This document shows, one piece after another, positions 1 to 9,400 of a stretch of 64,000 nucleotides of DNA (its first letter is position 1; each line of letters starts with the position of its first letter). The position numbers and the translations under genes are program-made. The DNA is from Gammaproteobacteria bacterium (GTDB taxonomy: Bacteria > Pseudomonadota > Gammaproteobacteria > Burkholderiales > Gallionellaceae). The notes beneath the pieces were generated by a model that saw nothing but the letters and a program-made list of their open reading frames with translations, ran no database searches and was not told the origin of the DNA. The DNA is taken from contig JAHJNJ010000036.1 in assembly GCA_018820925.1 (NCBI GenBank), positions 62,001 to 126,000 of the forward strand, given 5' to 3'.

Positions 1-710
1 ACACGCTCACGGCGCATCTCGCCGTGGTCGCAGAAGGCGGCAAATTGCTCGAAGCGACGCATCCGCCGCACATTCAGGATTACGGACAGAGCGGCATCAT
101 CGCCCATATCACCAGCTCGCAGCCCCGCCCGGGCGTCGCGTTTGAACATTTCACACCGCAGGGGCCGATGGCGCTGTTGCCGTATCTGGATGGTTACGAA
201 CTGGTGTTGACGGCGTCGCACGACAAGGCGCAGGAAATGCTGGCCTGGGACGACGCGACATTCCTGCAGAACCTGCAGGAGCACTTTGGGGATCGTGTGG
301 GCACATTCACCGGCGTCGGCAAACGCAGTTGTTATCCTTTGCGCCTGCGGCGTGCGCCCGACATCACTTTTCCCCACACCGTACTCATCGGCAATGCCGC
401 GCAGACGCTGCATCCGGTGGCGGGTCAGGGGTTCAACATGGGCATACGCGACGCCTGGGAACTGGCGCAAGTGATTCTCGACAGCGCACCCGAAGACATC
501 GGTTCGGCGGCCATGTGCGCCGCCTACCGCAAATCGCGCCGCATCGACCGCAATGCGGGCATCCGCTTCACCGACGGATTGGTGCGCCTGTTTTCCAACG
601 ACCTGCCGTTACTGGGTCTCGTGCGCTCTGCCGCACTTACTCTGCTGGACAACGTTCCGCCGGCCAAAAAATTCGTGGCGAAACGCATGATGTTCGGTGC
701 GAACGGCTGA
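1..710 (+). CDS. ubiH: UbiH/UbiF-type FAD-dependent monooxygenase, C-terminal part
   Basis: The open frame runs in from the left edge, so the 5' end with the N-terminal FAD-binding motif is missing. The visible 235 or so residues contain the signature of the ubiquinone hydroxylase family, GNAAQTLHPVAGQGFNMGIRD, shortened here to its core NAAQTLHPVAGQGFN, which contacts the FAD. Members hydroxylate the ring of ubiquinone precursors. The GTG at 24 is probably an internal Val codon, because the frame stays open back to base 3. The stop TGA overlaps the ATG of the next gene (TGATG). Assignment to UbiH rather than UbiF or UbiI cannot be settled from this part alone. Confidence 0.85.
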   Translation, partial: TLTAHLAVVAEGGKLLEATHPPHIQDYGQSGIIAHITSSQPRPGVAFEHFTPQGPMALLPYLDGYELVLTASHDKAQEMLAWDDATFLQNLQEHFGDRVGTFTGVGKRSCYPLRLRRAPDITFPHTVLIGNAAQTLHPVAGQGFNMGIRDAWELAQVILDSAPEDIGSAAMCAAYRKSRRIDRNAGIRFTDGLVRLFSNDLPLLGLVRSAALTLLDNVPPAKKFVAKRMMFGANG

Positions 711-1606
711 TGAGCACTGTACAAAAAAATGCAGCGATTCTGTTTGCCGATATCAGCGGCAGTACCGCGCTGTATGACAAACTGGGCAACCAGCAGGCAC
801 TGCAACTGGTGGCAACCACCCTCAACATTCTCACGCATGAAATGACCGCCCATCAGGGCGTATTGATCAAGACCATCGGTGACGAGATCATGTGCGCCTT
901 CCCCGATGCAGCCACCGCAATCAATGCGGCCTGCGCCATGCACCGGGCGGTAGAAATGCAGCGTCCCGGCGGCGAACAGCCCGTCTACATCCGCATCGGA
1001 CTGCATTACGGCGAGGTCATCTTTGAAGGCAGCGACGTGTTTGGAGATACGGTGAATGTTGCCGCACATGTGACGGCCATCACCCGCGCGCGCCAGATCC
1101 TGACCACGCAAGCGCTGGTGGAAACGCTCCCCGCACCCATGCGCAAACACGCACACCAGGTCATGCGCACCGAGTTTCGCGGCAAAGAGGAAGCTACGGA
1201 TGTGTACCAGGTGTCGTGGGAGCGGGAAGACACCACTTCAACACGCATTGGCATGCGCGCATTCCGCAAACCAACCGGAGCCAGGAATGAGTTGGTATTG
1301 CGCTACCGCCAGCAGGTCATCACACTGAGCGAAACCAGGAAAAGCATCGTACTGGGGCGCGGTGACGATTGCGATCTGGTGATTCGGGACAAGCTGGCCT
1401 CACGCCAACATGCGCGCATCGAAGATAACTTCGGCAAGTTCCTGCTCACCGACCACAGCGTGAACGGCACGTTCATACGCTTCAGCGACAATCAGGTTAT
1501 CCACCTCAGTCACCAGCAAATCGTGCTGCACGGAGCGGGGATGGTCAGTCTGGGGCTGGCTTTCTCGGAAGCGCCAAGCGAAATCATCGAATTTATCCTG
1601 CAATAA
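710..1606 (+). CDS. class III adenylate/guanylate cyclase with FHA domain
   Basis: This 298-residue protein has an N-terminal class III cyclase catalytic domain (about residues 5-170) and a C-terminal forkhead-associated domain (about 195-285). Metal-binding Asp14 (FADISGST) and Asp58 (KTIGDE) are present, as is Asn116 of GDTVNVAAH. The Arg normally found four residues after that Asn is His120 here, so activity is uncertain. The FHA domain keeps GRGDDCDL, SRQHA and the NGTF loop, which in the family bind phosphothreonine peptides. No membrane segment is seen, so it is probably cytosolic. The start ATG overlaps the stop of the upstream ubiH-like gene, so the two are probably co-translated. A kinase gene lies at 16.8 kb, but no link is shown. 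Confidence 0.85.
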   Translation: MSTVQKNAAILFADISGSTALYDKLGNQQALQLVATTLNILTHEMTAHQGVLIKTIGDEIMCAFPDAATAINAACAMHRAVEMQRPGGEQPVYIRIGLHYGEVIFEGSDVFGDTVNVAAHVTAITRARQILTTQALVETLPAPMRKHAHQVMRTEFRGKEEATDVYQVSWEREDTTSTRIGMRAFRKPTGARNELVLRYRQQVITLSETRKSIVLGRGDDCDLVIRDKLASRQHARIEDNFGKFLLTDHSVNGTFIRFSDNQVIHLSHQQIVLHGAGMVSLGLAFSEAPSEIIEFILQ

Positions 1607-1765
1607 CCAAAAAATACAGCTACCTGCCGAACTCCGCCGATTAATCAACATGAGCCCTGGATTGCAGCTACACCTTTGGAATATTGATGTATCCCTCGAA
1701 CGGGTAATAGACTGAATAACCTTCAGGCTATACCTTCCATTGTCCCGTGTCTGGAAAGGGCTGAT

Positions 1766-2212
1766 ATGTTCGGAAAAATTGCTGCTGCGATGGGTCTATC
1801 CAAATCGCAACCCGAAGAAGAAGTTACCCAAGTCATCAACATGTACGATGCCATGCTGGTGCACTCGGCGTGGAAAAAACGCCTCAACGAATATCTGGAA
1901 GGCCGCTCCAAAGAAGATCTGCAACCGGGCAATATCCGCGTGGATCACCTGTGCGTACTCGGCAAATGGATACACAGCGACGGCAAGGCCCGCTTCGGGC
2001 ATCACCCGGAATATGCAAAACTGGTGGAAGAACATGCAAAATTTCACCAGCACGCTGCCCAAGTTGTCGAGGCACACCAGGTTGGCGATACCAATCTCGC
2101 GCAGGAAATCCTGAAGGGCATCTTTGAGGAACAGTCCAGAAGAACGGTGACCTGCCTGACCAGGCTGAATGCCATCGTCGAGGAACACCACCAGAATTCA
2201 GCAAGTCACTGA
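1766..2212 (+). CDS. CZB (chemoreceptor zinc-binding) domain protein
   Basis: This 148-residue soluble protein is almost entirely a CZB domain. Its pattern is a His before the first helix (VHSAWKKRL), a Cys-containing H.CVLGKW motif near residue 63, and a later H...H pair in the EEHAKFHQHA segment. In the family the His and Cys residues bind zinc. CZB domains usually sit at the C-terminus of chemoreceptors or diguanylate cyclases and respond to zinc or hypochlorous acid. Here the domain stands alone with a short N-terminal segment. The gene is preceded by about 160 bp of non-coding sequence and converges on mpl with a 7 bp overlap. Its partner is not visible. Confidence 0.85.
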   Translation: MFGKIAAAMGLSKSQPEEEVTQVINMYDAMLVHSAWKKRLNEYLEGRSKEDLQPGNIRVDHLCVLGKWIHSDGKARFGHHPEYAKLVEEHAKFHQHAAQVVEAHQVGDTNLAQEILKGIFEEQSRRTVTCLTRLNAIVEEHHQNSASH

Positions 2213-3546
2213 AGCCGTTTCAGCAGTTTTTCGTGTATCCCGCCAAACCCGCCGTTGCTCATTACCAATATCTGATCGCCTGACCGGGCAACGGCGGCAA
2301 TTGCTTCGATCAGTGCGTTGAGGTCTTCTCTCACCACAGCCTTGTCGCCCAGCGGCGCCAGCGCGCCGCGCGCATCCCAGCCCAGATTACCGGCATAGCA
2401 GAACGTCAGGTCGGCATCTTTCAGGCTGGCGGGCAGCGCATCTTTCATCACGCCCAGCTTCATCGTGTTGGAACGCGGCTCCAGCACCGCGAGAATGCGT
2501 GCCTTGCCCACCTTGCGCCGCAGCCCGGCGACCGTGGTGTCGATGGCGGTGGGATGGTGCGCGAAGTCGTCGTAGACCGTGATGCCGTTGACCGTGCCGC
2601 GCACTTCCATGCGGCGCTTCACATTCCTGAATTCGGCGAGCGCAGCCAGGCCTTGTGATACGGGTACCCCCGCGTGGCGCGCGGCAGCCAGTGCGGCCAG
2701 CGCGTTCATGCTGTTGTGTTCACCCATCAGTTCCCACTGCAACACGCCCTGGACTTTGCCTCTGAGCGTCACTTCATTGTTCGCCGTGACGTTCCAGCCG
2801 TCATCGTTGCCGAACTGCTCCACCAGCGTCCAGCAGCCGCGTTTGATTACGCGCTGCAACGACTCCTCGCGCCCGTTGCTCACTACCAGCCCGTTGCCCG
2901 GCACCGTGCGCACCAGATGGTGAAACTGTGTCTCGATGGCCGCAAGATCGGGAAAAATGTCGGCGTGGTCGAATTCGAGATTGTTCAGGATTGCTGTGCG
3001 CGGATGGTAGTGCACGAACTTGGAGCGCTTGTCGAAGAATGCGGTGTCGTACTCGTCGGCTTCGATGACAAAGAACGCCGAATCGGTGATGCGCGCCGAG
3101 ATGCCGAAGTTCTGCGGCACACCGCCGATCAGGAAGCCGGGATTCAGCCCCGCATGTTCCAGTATCCACGCCAGCATGGCCGAGGTCGTGGTCTTGCCGT
3201 GCGTGCCTGCCACGCCCAGCACCCATTTGTCGCGCAGCAGCGTATCCGCCAGCCATTGCGGGCCCGAGGTGTAGGGCAGATTACGATTCAGGATTTCCTC
3301 CATCAGCGGATTGCCGCGCGACACCACATTGCCGATGACAAATACATCCGGCTTGAGTTCGAGCTGCTCCGTGCCCCAGCCTTCGATCAACTCGATGCCC
3401 TGCGCTTCCAGCTGCGTGCTCATCGGCGGATAGACGTTGGTATCGCATCCCGTGACGCGATAACCCGACTGCTTGGCGATAGCCGCAATGCCGCCCATGA
3501 AAGTGCCGCAGATGCCGAGGATGTGGATGTGTTTTGGTTTGCTCAT
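2206..3546 (-). CDS. mpl: UDP-N-acetylmuramate:tripeptide ligase Mpl
   Basis: Mpl joins the recycled murein tripeptide L-Ala-gamma-D-Glu-meso-Dap to UDP-MurNAc in peptidoglycan recycling. The 446-residue protein has the Mur ligase layout: an N-terminal Rossmann segment (IHILGICGTFMGG), the ATP-binding GTHGKTTTSAML near residue 110, and the later DDFAHHPTAI and LEPRSNTMK motifs that are typical of Mpl. The frame is open 14 codons further upstream, but that stretch runs into a palindromic repeat, so I chose the ATG whose product begins MSKPKHIHIL. The 3' end overlaps the convergent CZB gene. Confidence 0.93.
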   Translation of the reverse strand: MSKPKHIHILGICGTFMGGIAAIAKQSGYRVTGCDTNVYPPMSTQLEAQGIELIEGWGTEQLELKPDVFVIGNVVSRGNPLMEEILNRNLPYTSGPQWLADTLLRDKWVLGVAGTHGKTTTSAMLAWILEHAGLNPGFLIGGVPQNFGISARITDSAFFVIEADEYDTAFFDKRSKFVHYHPRTAILNNLEFDHADIFPDLAAIETQFHHLVRTVPGNGLVVSNGREESLQRVIKRGCWTLVEQFGNDDGWNVTANNEVTLRGKVQGVLQWELMGEHNSMNALAALAAARHAGVPVSQGLAALAEFRNVKRRMEVRGTVNGITVYDDFAHHPTAIDTTVAGLRRKVGKARILAVLEPRSNTMKLGVMKDALPASLKDADLTFCYAGNLGWDARGALAPLGDKAVVREDLNALIEAIAAVARSGDQILVMSNGGFGGIHEKLLKRLQ

Positions 3547-3575
3547 TGTTGTTCCAATTTCACCCTCTCCCCTTC

Positions 3576-3599
3576 CCCTCTCCCGCAAGCGGGAGAGGG
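3576..3599. repeat. REP-like palindrome
   Basis: Two perfect 11-base arms (3576-3586 and 3589-3599) are separated by two bases and flanked by CT-rich and GGGTGAGG-type sequence. This is the look of the GC-rich palindromic repeats scattered between genes in many proteobacteria. It lies in the 80 bp between mpl and the small transporter gene upstream of it. In RNA it would fold into a strong hairpin. Confidence 0.7.
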
Positions 3600-3627
3600 T
3601 GCCCGACAGGGCGGGTGAGGGAAGGCA

Positions 3628-3981
3628 TTACGTCCTGAAAATAAAATACACCGCGCCCATCAGGCACAGCCCCGCCCACAGATAATCCAGCTTTAACGGC
3701 TGGTTCATGTACAGCACCGCGAACGGCACAAAGATCGTCAGCGTGATGACTTCCTGCATGATCTTCAACTGCCCGAGACTGAGCTGGGTGTAGCCGATGC
3801 GGTTCGCTGGCACCTGGATCAGATACTCGAACAACGCGATTCCCCAACTCGCCAGCGCCGCGATATACCAGGGCGACGAAGCAAAATTCTTCAGGTGCCC
3901 ATACCATGCGAAGGTCATGAACAGGTTGGATACCGCCAGCATCAGCGCGGTGACCAGTAGCGGGTTGGAGATCAGGTTCAC
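3628..3981 (-). CDS. DMT-superfamily small membrane protein (DUF486)
   Basis: This 117-residue protein is nearly all hydrophobic, with four predicted transmembrane helices: about residues 8-26, 38-57, 75-92 and 98-115. The pattern SNLFMTFAWYGHLK and the central ALFEYLIQVPANRIGY are typical of the DUF486 family of drug/metabolite-transporter relatives. No substrate is known, and these proteins may work as dimers. It lies upstream of mpl on the same strand, but a palindromic repeat separates the two, so co-transcription is uncertain. Confidence 0.8.
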   Translation of the reverse strand: MNLISNPLLVTALMLAVSNLFMTFAWYGHLKNFASSPWYIAALASWGIALFEYLIQVPANRIGYTQLSLGQLKIMQEVITLTIFVPFAVLYMNQPLKLDYLWAGLCLMGAVYFIFRT

Positions 3982-4002
3982 TATTCAGCCATCCATATTC
4001 CA

Positions 4003-4121
4003 GTTCGCCCTGAGTTCGGCCTGTCCTGAGCTTGTCGAAGGATCGAAGGGTGAACGATTGCAAAGCCGCTCATGGGTCGACAGGCCTGTCCTGAGTTCAT
4101 CAAAGGGCTCACCACGAACGG
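4003..4121. repeat. dispersed intergenic repeat, two related units
   Basis: The sequence CCTGTCCTGAG recurs at about 4020 and 4086, each time followed by a degenerate GAAGG or AAAGGG motif. The first unit is flanked by nearly complementary arms (GTTCGCCCT at 4003 and AGGGTGAAC at about 4047). A related but diverged fragment starts near 31903. This kind of element is common between genes in betaproteobacteria. Here it separates the FKBP gene from the small transporter gene. Confidence 0.6.
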
Positions 4122-4122
4122 C

Positions 4123-4809
4123 TTAATTGACGCCCAGCAACTCCACCTCAAACACCAGCGTCGCATTCGGCGGAATCACGCCGCCCGCACCTTGCCTGCC
4201 GTAGCCCATCTCGGGCGGGATCACCAGCGTGCGCTGACCGCCCACTTTCATGCCCTGCACGCCTTCGTCCCAACCCGTGATGACTTCGCCCATGCCGAGC
4301 TGGAAGTCGAACGGTTCGTTGCGGTCGCGCGAGCTGTCAAATTTGGTGCCTTTGCTCTCCGGCGCGTTCTTGTCGAACAGCCAGCCGGTGTAATGCACGG
4401 TCACGGAATGTCCGGCATGCGCTTCTGCGCCTTCGCCGACCTTGGTATCCACTATTTCGGTCTTGATCACCTTGAGCAGCTTCACGTCAAACACCAGCGT
4501 CGCATTCGGCGGAATCACGCCGCCCGCACCGCGCGGGCCGTAGCCCATCTCCGGCGGGATCACCAGCGTGCGGCTGCCGCCTTCCTTCATCCCCTGCACG
4601 CCCTCGTCCCAACCCTTGATCACGCGTCCGCTGCCGAGCGGGAAATCGAACGGCTCATTGCGGTCGAGCGAGCTGTCGAACTTCTTGCCCTTGTTCTCGG
4701 GTGCGTTCTCGTCGAACAGCCAGCCGGTGTAGTGCACGATAACGGTTTGTCCGGCTTGTGCTTCGGCGCCTTCGCCGAGTTTGGTGTCGGTTTTGATGAG
4801 GGTAGTCAT
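4123..4809 (-). CDS. tandem-domain FKBP-type peptidyl-prolyl isomerase
   Basis: This 228-residue protein consists of two FKBP domains (about residues 10-112 and 120-227) joined without a spacer. Each domain carries the full series [30 protein letters not shown] and the signature [20 protein letters not shown]. FKBPs catalyse cis-trans isomerisation of prolyl bonds. There is no signal peptide, so it should be cytosolic. The two halves are still very alike at the DNA level with a fixed offset of 339 bp, including 44 identical bases (4148-4191 and 4487-4530). This points to an internal duplication. Usual small bacterial FKBPs have one domain. Confidence 0.92.
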   Translation of the reverse strand: MTTLIKTDTKLGEGAEAQAGQTVIVHYTGWLFDENAPENKGKKFDSSLDRNEPFDFPLGSGRVIKGWDEGVQGMKEGGSRTLVIPPEMGYGPRGAGGVIPPNATLVFDVKLLKVIKTEIVDTKVGEGAEAHAGHSVTVHYTGWLFDKNAPESKGTKFDSSRDRNEPFDFQLGMGEVITGWDEGVQGMKVGGQRTLVIPPEMGYGRQGAGGVIPPNATLVFEVELLGVN

Positions 4810-4868
4810 GTTTCTCTTTCAGGTTAGTTATCAATATTTGTGAGAAGCAGTTGGTTAGGTGGAGCGTA

Positions 4869-4901
4869 GCGATACCCAACAATCCAAGCGATGGGTATCG
4901 C
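4869..4901. repeat. palindromic dispersed repeat
   Basis: Ten-base complementary arms (4869-4878 and 4892-4901) lie in a wider stretch at 4856-4922. That stretch has an outer GTAGGATGGGTT-type motif, read on the minus strand. The form matches a common intergenic repeat of proteobacteria. It sits between the toxin gene and the FKBP gene, which both run leftward, and may attenuate read-through. Confidence 0.55.
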
Positions 4902-4934
4902 GTTGCTCAACCCATCCTACGCGTGCTGCACACA

Positions 4935-5312
4935 TTAGGGACCGGATTGCTGTCCGACCAGCTTTGACAACCGCTCGTCCAGCGTAAGCAGGATAAGTTG
5001 ATGCACATGCGCCGTGGCGGCGATGATGGCATCGGGGAGTTTGCAATTGCCGCTGCGGCGCAATTGGATGGCGCGTTGTTCCACTGCCTCGTCAATTGGC
5101 AAAACCAGGCAGCTTTGCAGGAATGCCTGAATTCGCTGCTCTTCCAGTTTTGGCAAGCCGGGGAAGCCCAATAATTCCATACGGGTAATCTGGCTGATTG
5201 CGACTTGGTTCAAGTCCAGTTTATGCGCTTCAATCAGTTCAACAGCGGCGGTGCGCTGCTTGAGCAAGCCGATGACGACATTGGTATCAAGCAAGCATTT
5301 AGTTCCACTCAT
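4935..5312 (-). CDS. PIN-domain toxin, VapC-like
   Basis: This 125-residue PIN domain has the acidic residues expected of a VapC ribonuclease: Asp in LLDTNVVI near residue 8, Glu in RMELLGF near 46, and Asp in KLPDAIIAATA near 92. VapC toxins cut tRNA or other RNAs. I chose the ATG at 5312, whose product begins MSGTKCLLDTN, because it lies 14 bp inside the upstream antitoxin gene. This is the usual coupled arrangement. The alternative start 12 codons upstream gives an extension unlike the family. Confidence 0.85.
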   Translation of the reverse strand: MSGTKCLLDTNVVIGLLKQRTAAVELIEAHKLDLNQVAISQITRMELLGFPGLPKLEEQRIQAFLQSCLVLPIDEAVEQRAIQLRRSGNCKLPDAIIAATAHVHQLILLTLDERLSKLVGQQSGP

Positions 5313-5523
5313 CGCGCATCTTCCGCTGAATCTCCACCGGGTCGTCATTGAAGCAGGGTGAGTCTTTCAATGCGCCGATGAAGTCGCGCCAATTGCTTGC
5401 TGGCTGCGCTTCTTCCGGTATGACCAACGTCAACAGCGCGCGGCGTTCGGCAGTCAACGGCAAGGCTTGCATCGGGTGTATGCCGCCTTGCGCATCAATT
5501 TCAACTTCTATCGTCTGTAACAT
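5299..5523 (-). CDS. putative antitoxin partner of the PIN-domain toxin
   Basis: This 74-residue protein is encoded directly upstream of the VapC-like toxin and overlaps it by 14 bp. The start is preceded by AAGGAG (plus-strand complement near 5530). It has a beta-rich N-terminus (MLQTIEVEIDAQGGIHP) and an acidic helical C-terminus (DDPVEIQRKMRDEWN) of the sort that wraps a PIN toxin. It is not a clear AbrB or RHH antitoxin. The antitoxin role rests on position and size. Confidence 0.7.
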   Translation of the reverse strand: MLQTIEVEIDAQGGIHPMQALPLTAERRALLTLVIPEEAQPASNWRDFIGALKDSPCFNDDPVEIQRKMRDEWN

Positions 5524-5562
5524 GGCAACTCCTTGCGGGTGGAATAGCTCTATTCTACTACC

Positions 5563-8500
5563 TCAATAACTCAATACGGGCGCCAGCCACCGCTCGGCCT
5601 CTTCTAGCGTCCATCCCTTGCGCTTGGCGTAGTCTGCGACCTGATCCTTGTCCACCTTGCCGGTGGCGAAGTATTGCGCCTGCGGGTGCGAGAAGTAGAA
5701 GCCGCTGACGGCTGCGGTGGGTAGCATGGCATAGCTTTCGGTAAGCGTGATGCCTGCATTCTTGGGTGCTTGCAGCAGCTCGAACAGCGGGCCTTTCTCG
5801 CTGTGTTCGGGGCAGGCGGGATAGCCGGGGGCGGGGCGGATGCCGCGGTATTTCTCGGCGATGATGTCTTCGTTGCTCAAGGCTTCATTCGCCGCATAGC
5901 CCCAGAACTCGCGGCGTACGCGCAGGTGCAGGTGTTCGGCGAAGGCTTCGGCTAACCTGTCAGCCAGTGCCTTGAGCATGATGGCGCTGTAGTCGTCGTT
6001 CTGCTTTTCGAATTCCGCCACGCGCGCATCGATGCCGATGCCGGTGGTGACGGCGAAGCCGCCGATGTAGTCTTTCACACCTGTTTCTTTGGGCGCGACG
6101 TAGTCGGCCAGGCAGTAGTTGGGGATGTCGGCGGGCTTCTTGGTCTGCTGGCGCAGGTTGTGCCAAGTCATCGCGACTTGCTTGCGTTTGTCATCGGTGT
6201 AGATCTCGATGTCGTCGCTATTTACCGAGTTTGCGGGGAACAGGCCGAACACGGCGTTGGCGGTGAGCCATTTTTCCTTGACGATCTTTTTCAGCATGGC
6301 CTGGGCGTCGGCGAACAGTTTGCGTGCTTCATCGCCAACCACTTTGTCTTCGAGAATTTTCGGGTAGCGTCCGGATAATTCCCATGCCTGAAAGAACGGA
6401 GTCCAATCGATGAAGTCCACAAGGATGTCGAGGGGGTAGTTCTCCAGCTTTTGTACGCCGAGCAGTTTGGGTTTGGGTGGAGCGACTTTCTTCCAGTCGG
6501 TCTTCAAGCCATGCTTGCGCGCTTCTTCCAGGCTCACGTAGCTGGCCTTGCTCTTCTTGCCCTCATGCTGGTCGCGTGCCGTCTGGTAGTCGGCCTTGAG
6601 CTCCGCGATGTAGCTGTCGCGTGAGGTATTGCTCAGCAAATTGCTGCACACGCCCACGGCGCGCGAGGCGTCGGTGACGTACACGGTGGTGCCGCTCGGA
6701 TAGTTGGGTTCGATTTTCACTGCGGTATGGACGCGCGAGGTGGTCGCGCCGCCGATGAGCAGCGGAATCTTGAAGCCCTGGCGTTCCATCTCTTTTGCCA
6801 CATGCGCCATTTCTTCCAGCGAGGGCGTGATGAGGCCGGAGAGGCCGATCACGTCCGCCTTGTGCTCGCGCGCCGTATCCAGGATTTGCTGGCACGGCAC
6901 CATCACGCCCATGTTCACCACTTCGAAGTTGTTGCACTGCAACACCACGGTGACGATGTTCTTGCCGATGTCATGCACGTCGCCCTTCACCGTGGCCATC
7001 ACGATCTTGCCCTTGGTGCTGGTGTCGCCGGAGCGCAGTTTTTCCGCTTCGATGTAGGGAATCAAATGCGCCACAGCTTGCTTCATCACGCGCGCCGATT
7101 TCACCACCTGCGGCAGAAACATCTTGCCCGCGCCGAACAGGTCGCCGACCACGTTCATGCCGGTCATCAGCGGGCCTTCGATGACCTCCACCGGGAATTT
7201 GGCTTGCTTGCGCGCTTCTTCGGTGTCCTCGACTATATAAGTAGTGATGCCGCGCACCAGTGCGTGGGTCAGGCGTTCCTGCACCGTGCCTTTGCGCCAT
7301 TCCAGGTCTTCGACCTGTTCCTTGCCACCACCCTTGACCGACTCGGCCATCTTCACCAGTTTTTCGCCCGCGTCGGGGTGGCGGTTGAGCACCACGTCTT
7401 CCACGGCGTCGCGCAGGTCTTTGGGAATCTCTTCGTACACGCCGAGCTGTCCGGCGTTGACGATGCCCATGTTCATGCCGGCCTTGATGGCGTGGTACAG
7501 GAACACGGTATGGATGGCTTCGCGCACCGGTTCGTTGCCACGGAAACTGAACGACACATTGGATACGCCGCCGCTCACTTTGGCGTAGGGCAGGTTCTTT
7601 CGGATCCACGCGGTGGCGTTGATGAAATCCACGGCGTAGTTGTTGTGTTCCTCGATGCCGGTGGCGATCGCGAAGATGTTCGGGTCGAAGATGATGTCTT
7701 CGGGCGGGAAGCCGACCTTGTGCACCAGGATGTCGTAGCTGCGCTTGCAGATGTCGATCTTGCGTTGATAGGTGTCGGCCTGGCCCGCTTCGTCGAACGC
7801 CATCACCACGGCGGCCGCGCCGTACTGGCGCACCAGCTTCGCGTATTTGACGAAATTCTCCTCGCCCTCTTTCAGCGAGATCGAATTGACGATGGACTTG
7901 CCCTGCACGCACTTCAGTCCGGCTTCGATGATGTTCCATTTGGAGGAGTCGATCATCACCGGCACCTTGGAGATGTCCGGCTCGGACGCGATCAGGTGCA
8001 GGAACTTCACCATGGCGGCCTCGCCGTCCAGCATGGCTTCGTCCATGTTGATGTCGATGACCTGCGCGCCGTTCTCTACCTGTTGCTTGGCAACTTCCAG
8101 CGCTTCGTCATAGTTTCCTTCCAGCACGAGGCGCTTGAACCTGGCCGAGCCGGTGACGTTGCAACGCTCACCGACGTTAACAAACAGGGATTCATCGCCG
8201 ACGTTAAACGGTTCCAGGCCGGACAGACGGCATTCGACCGGGTTGCTGGGAACCTTGCGCGGGGCGATGTCCTTCACTGTGTCGGCGATGGCCTTGATGA
8301 AAGCAGGCGAAGTGCCGCAGCAACCGCCGATGATGTTGAGGAAGCCGCTTTGCGCCCATTCCTTGATGTGTCCGGCCATGTTCTCCGGCGTGTCGTCGTA
8401 ACCGGATTCAGCCAGCGGATTGGGCAGGCCGGCGTTGGGGTGCGCGCTCACATAGCAGTTGGCAACGCGCGACATTTCCTCCACGTACTGGCGCAGTTCC

Positions 8501-9249
8501 TCTGCGCCGAGCGCGCAGTTCAATCCGATGGAGATGGGGTTGGCATGGGCCAGCGAATTGTAGAAGGCCTCGGTGACTTGGCCGGTCAAAGTGCGACCGG
8601 AGGCATCCGTGATCGTGCCGGAGATCATGATGGGCAGCGACGAGCTGCGTTCGGCGAACACCGACTTCACCGCAAAGATCGCCGCCTTGGCATTCAAGGT
8701 ATCGAAGATGGTCTCGATGAGAATCAAATCGGCGCCGCCGTCCATCAGGCCGCGCGTGGCGTCGGCATAATCGGCCACCAGTTGGTCGAAGGTGATGTTG
8801 CGCGCGGCCGGGTCGTTCACGTCGGGCGAGATGGTCGCGGTCTTGTCGGTGGGGCCGAGCACGCCCGCGACAAAACGCGGCTTGTCCTTGGTAGCGAATT
8901 CATCGCAGGCTTCGCGCGCCAGCGCGGCACCGGCCTTGTTCAATTCGTAATTCAGCGACTCCATGCCGTACGCCTTGAGCGTAGTGGCGTTCGCGCCGAA
9001 GGTGTCGGTCTCGATGATATCCGCACCCGCCGCCAGGTATTCGCAATGGATGGCCTTGATGACTTCCGGCTTGGTCAGCACCAGCAGGTCGTTGTTGCCC
9101 TTGAGATCGCGATGCCAGTCCTTGAAGCGCTCGCCGCGATAGTCCGCCTCGGTCAGCTTGTAGCGCTGGACCATGGTGCCCATGGCGCCGTCCAGGATAA
9201 GGATGCGCTGTTGCAGGAGGTTTTCGATAGGGTATGGCTGGCGGCTCAT
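5563..9249 (-). CDS. metH: cobalamin-dependent methionine synthase MetH
   Basis: MetH transfers a methyl group from 5-methyltetrahydrofolate to homocysteine through cobalamin. The 1228-residue protein is full length with four modules: homocysteine-binding (about 1-325, zinc Cys in LNCALGAEE and GGCCGTSP), pterin-binding (about 350-620), B12-binding (about 650-890, GDVHDIG with the Co-ligating His near residue 760) and the AdoMet activation domain (about 900-1228, with [12 protein letters not shown]). The gene is monocistronic by spacing. I saw no cobalamin riboswitch in the 150 bp upstream. Long open frames on the opposite strand are shadows of this gene. Confidence 0.97.
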   Translation of the reverse strand: MSRQPYPIENLLQQRILILDGAMGTMVQRYKLTEADYRGERFKDWHRDLKGNNDLLVLTKPEVIKAIHCEYLAAGADIIETDTFGANATTLKAYGMESLNYELNKAGAALAREACDEFATKDKPRFVAGVLGPTDKTATISPDVNDPAARNITFDQLVADYADATRGLMDGGADLILIETIFDTLNAKAAIFAVKSVFAERSSSLPIMISGTITDASGRTLTGQVTEAFYNSLAHANPISIGLNCALGAEELRQYVEEMSRVANCYVSAHPNAGLPNPLAESGYDDTPENMAGHIKEWAQSGFLNIIGGCCGTSPAFIKAIADTVKDIAPRKVPSNPVECRLSGLEPFNVGDESLFVNVGERCNVTGSARFKRLVLEGNYDEALEVAKQQVENGAQVIDINMDEAMLDGEAAMVKFLHLIASEPDISKVPVMIDSSKWNIIEAGLKCVQGKSIVNSISLKEGEENFVKYAKLVRQYGAAAVVMAFDEAGQADTYQRKIDICKRSYDILVHKVGFPPEDIIFDPNIFAIATGIEEHNNYAVDFINATAWIRKNLPYAKVSGGVSNVSFSFRGNEPVREAIHTVFLYHAIKAGMNMGIVNAGQLGVYEEIPKDLRDAVEDVVLNRHPDAGEKLVKMAESVKGGGKEQVEDLEWRKGTVQERLTHALVRGITTYIVEDTEEARKQAKFPVEVIEGPLMTGMNVVGDLFGAGKMFLPQVVKSARVMKQAVAHLIPYIEAEKLRSGDTSTKGKIVMATVKGDVHDIGKNIVTVVLQCNNFEVVNMGVMVPCQQILDTAREHKADVIGLSGLITPSLEEMAHVAKEMERQGFKIPLLIGGATTSRVHTAVKIEPNYPSGTTVYVTDASRAVGVCSNLLSNTSRDSYIAELKADYQTARDQHEGKKSKASYVSLEEARKHGLKTDWKKVAPPKPKLLGVQKLENYPLDILVDFIDWTPFFQAWELSGRYPKILEDKVVGDEARKLFADAQAMLKKIVKEKWLTANAVFGLFPANSVNSDDIEIYTDDKRKQVAMTWHNLRQQTKKPADIPNYCLADYVAPKETGVKDYIGGFAVTTGIGIDARVAEFEKQNDDYSAIMLKALADRLAEAFAEHLHLRVRREFWGYAANEALSNEDIIAEKYRGIRPAPGYPACPEHSEKGPLFELLQAPKNAGITLTESYAMLPTAAVSGFYFSHPQAQYFATGKVDKDQVADYAKRKGWTLEEAERWLAPVLSY

Positions 9250-9400
9250 GGTGCGTAACTCGAAAAATAGGCGCGGATTTTAGCATGCGGACTCAGGCAA
9301 GGCCTGCTGTGACTGCAATTCAAGCCGCTGTGCAGTACACTGCCAACCGCATCGAAAGGGGAAGTGGTTTATATAAAACAAAACTCAGTGAGGAGAGAAC

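Noticed and set aside
6727-9258. 843-residue open frame antisense to metH
   Set aside because: It mirrors metH codons, is rich in His, Gly and Arg without domains, and metH is unambiguous.
9250-9400. possible cobalamin or SAM riboswitch near metH
   Set aside because: The spacer upstream of metH is short and lacks the conserved B12-box or SAM-motif sequences.
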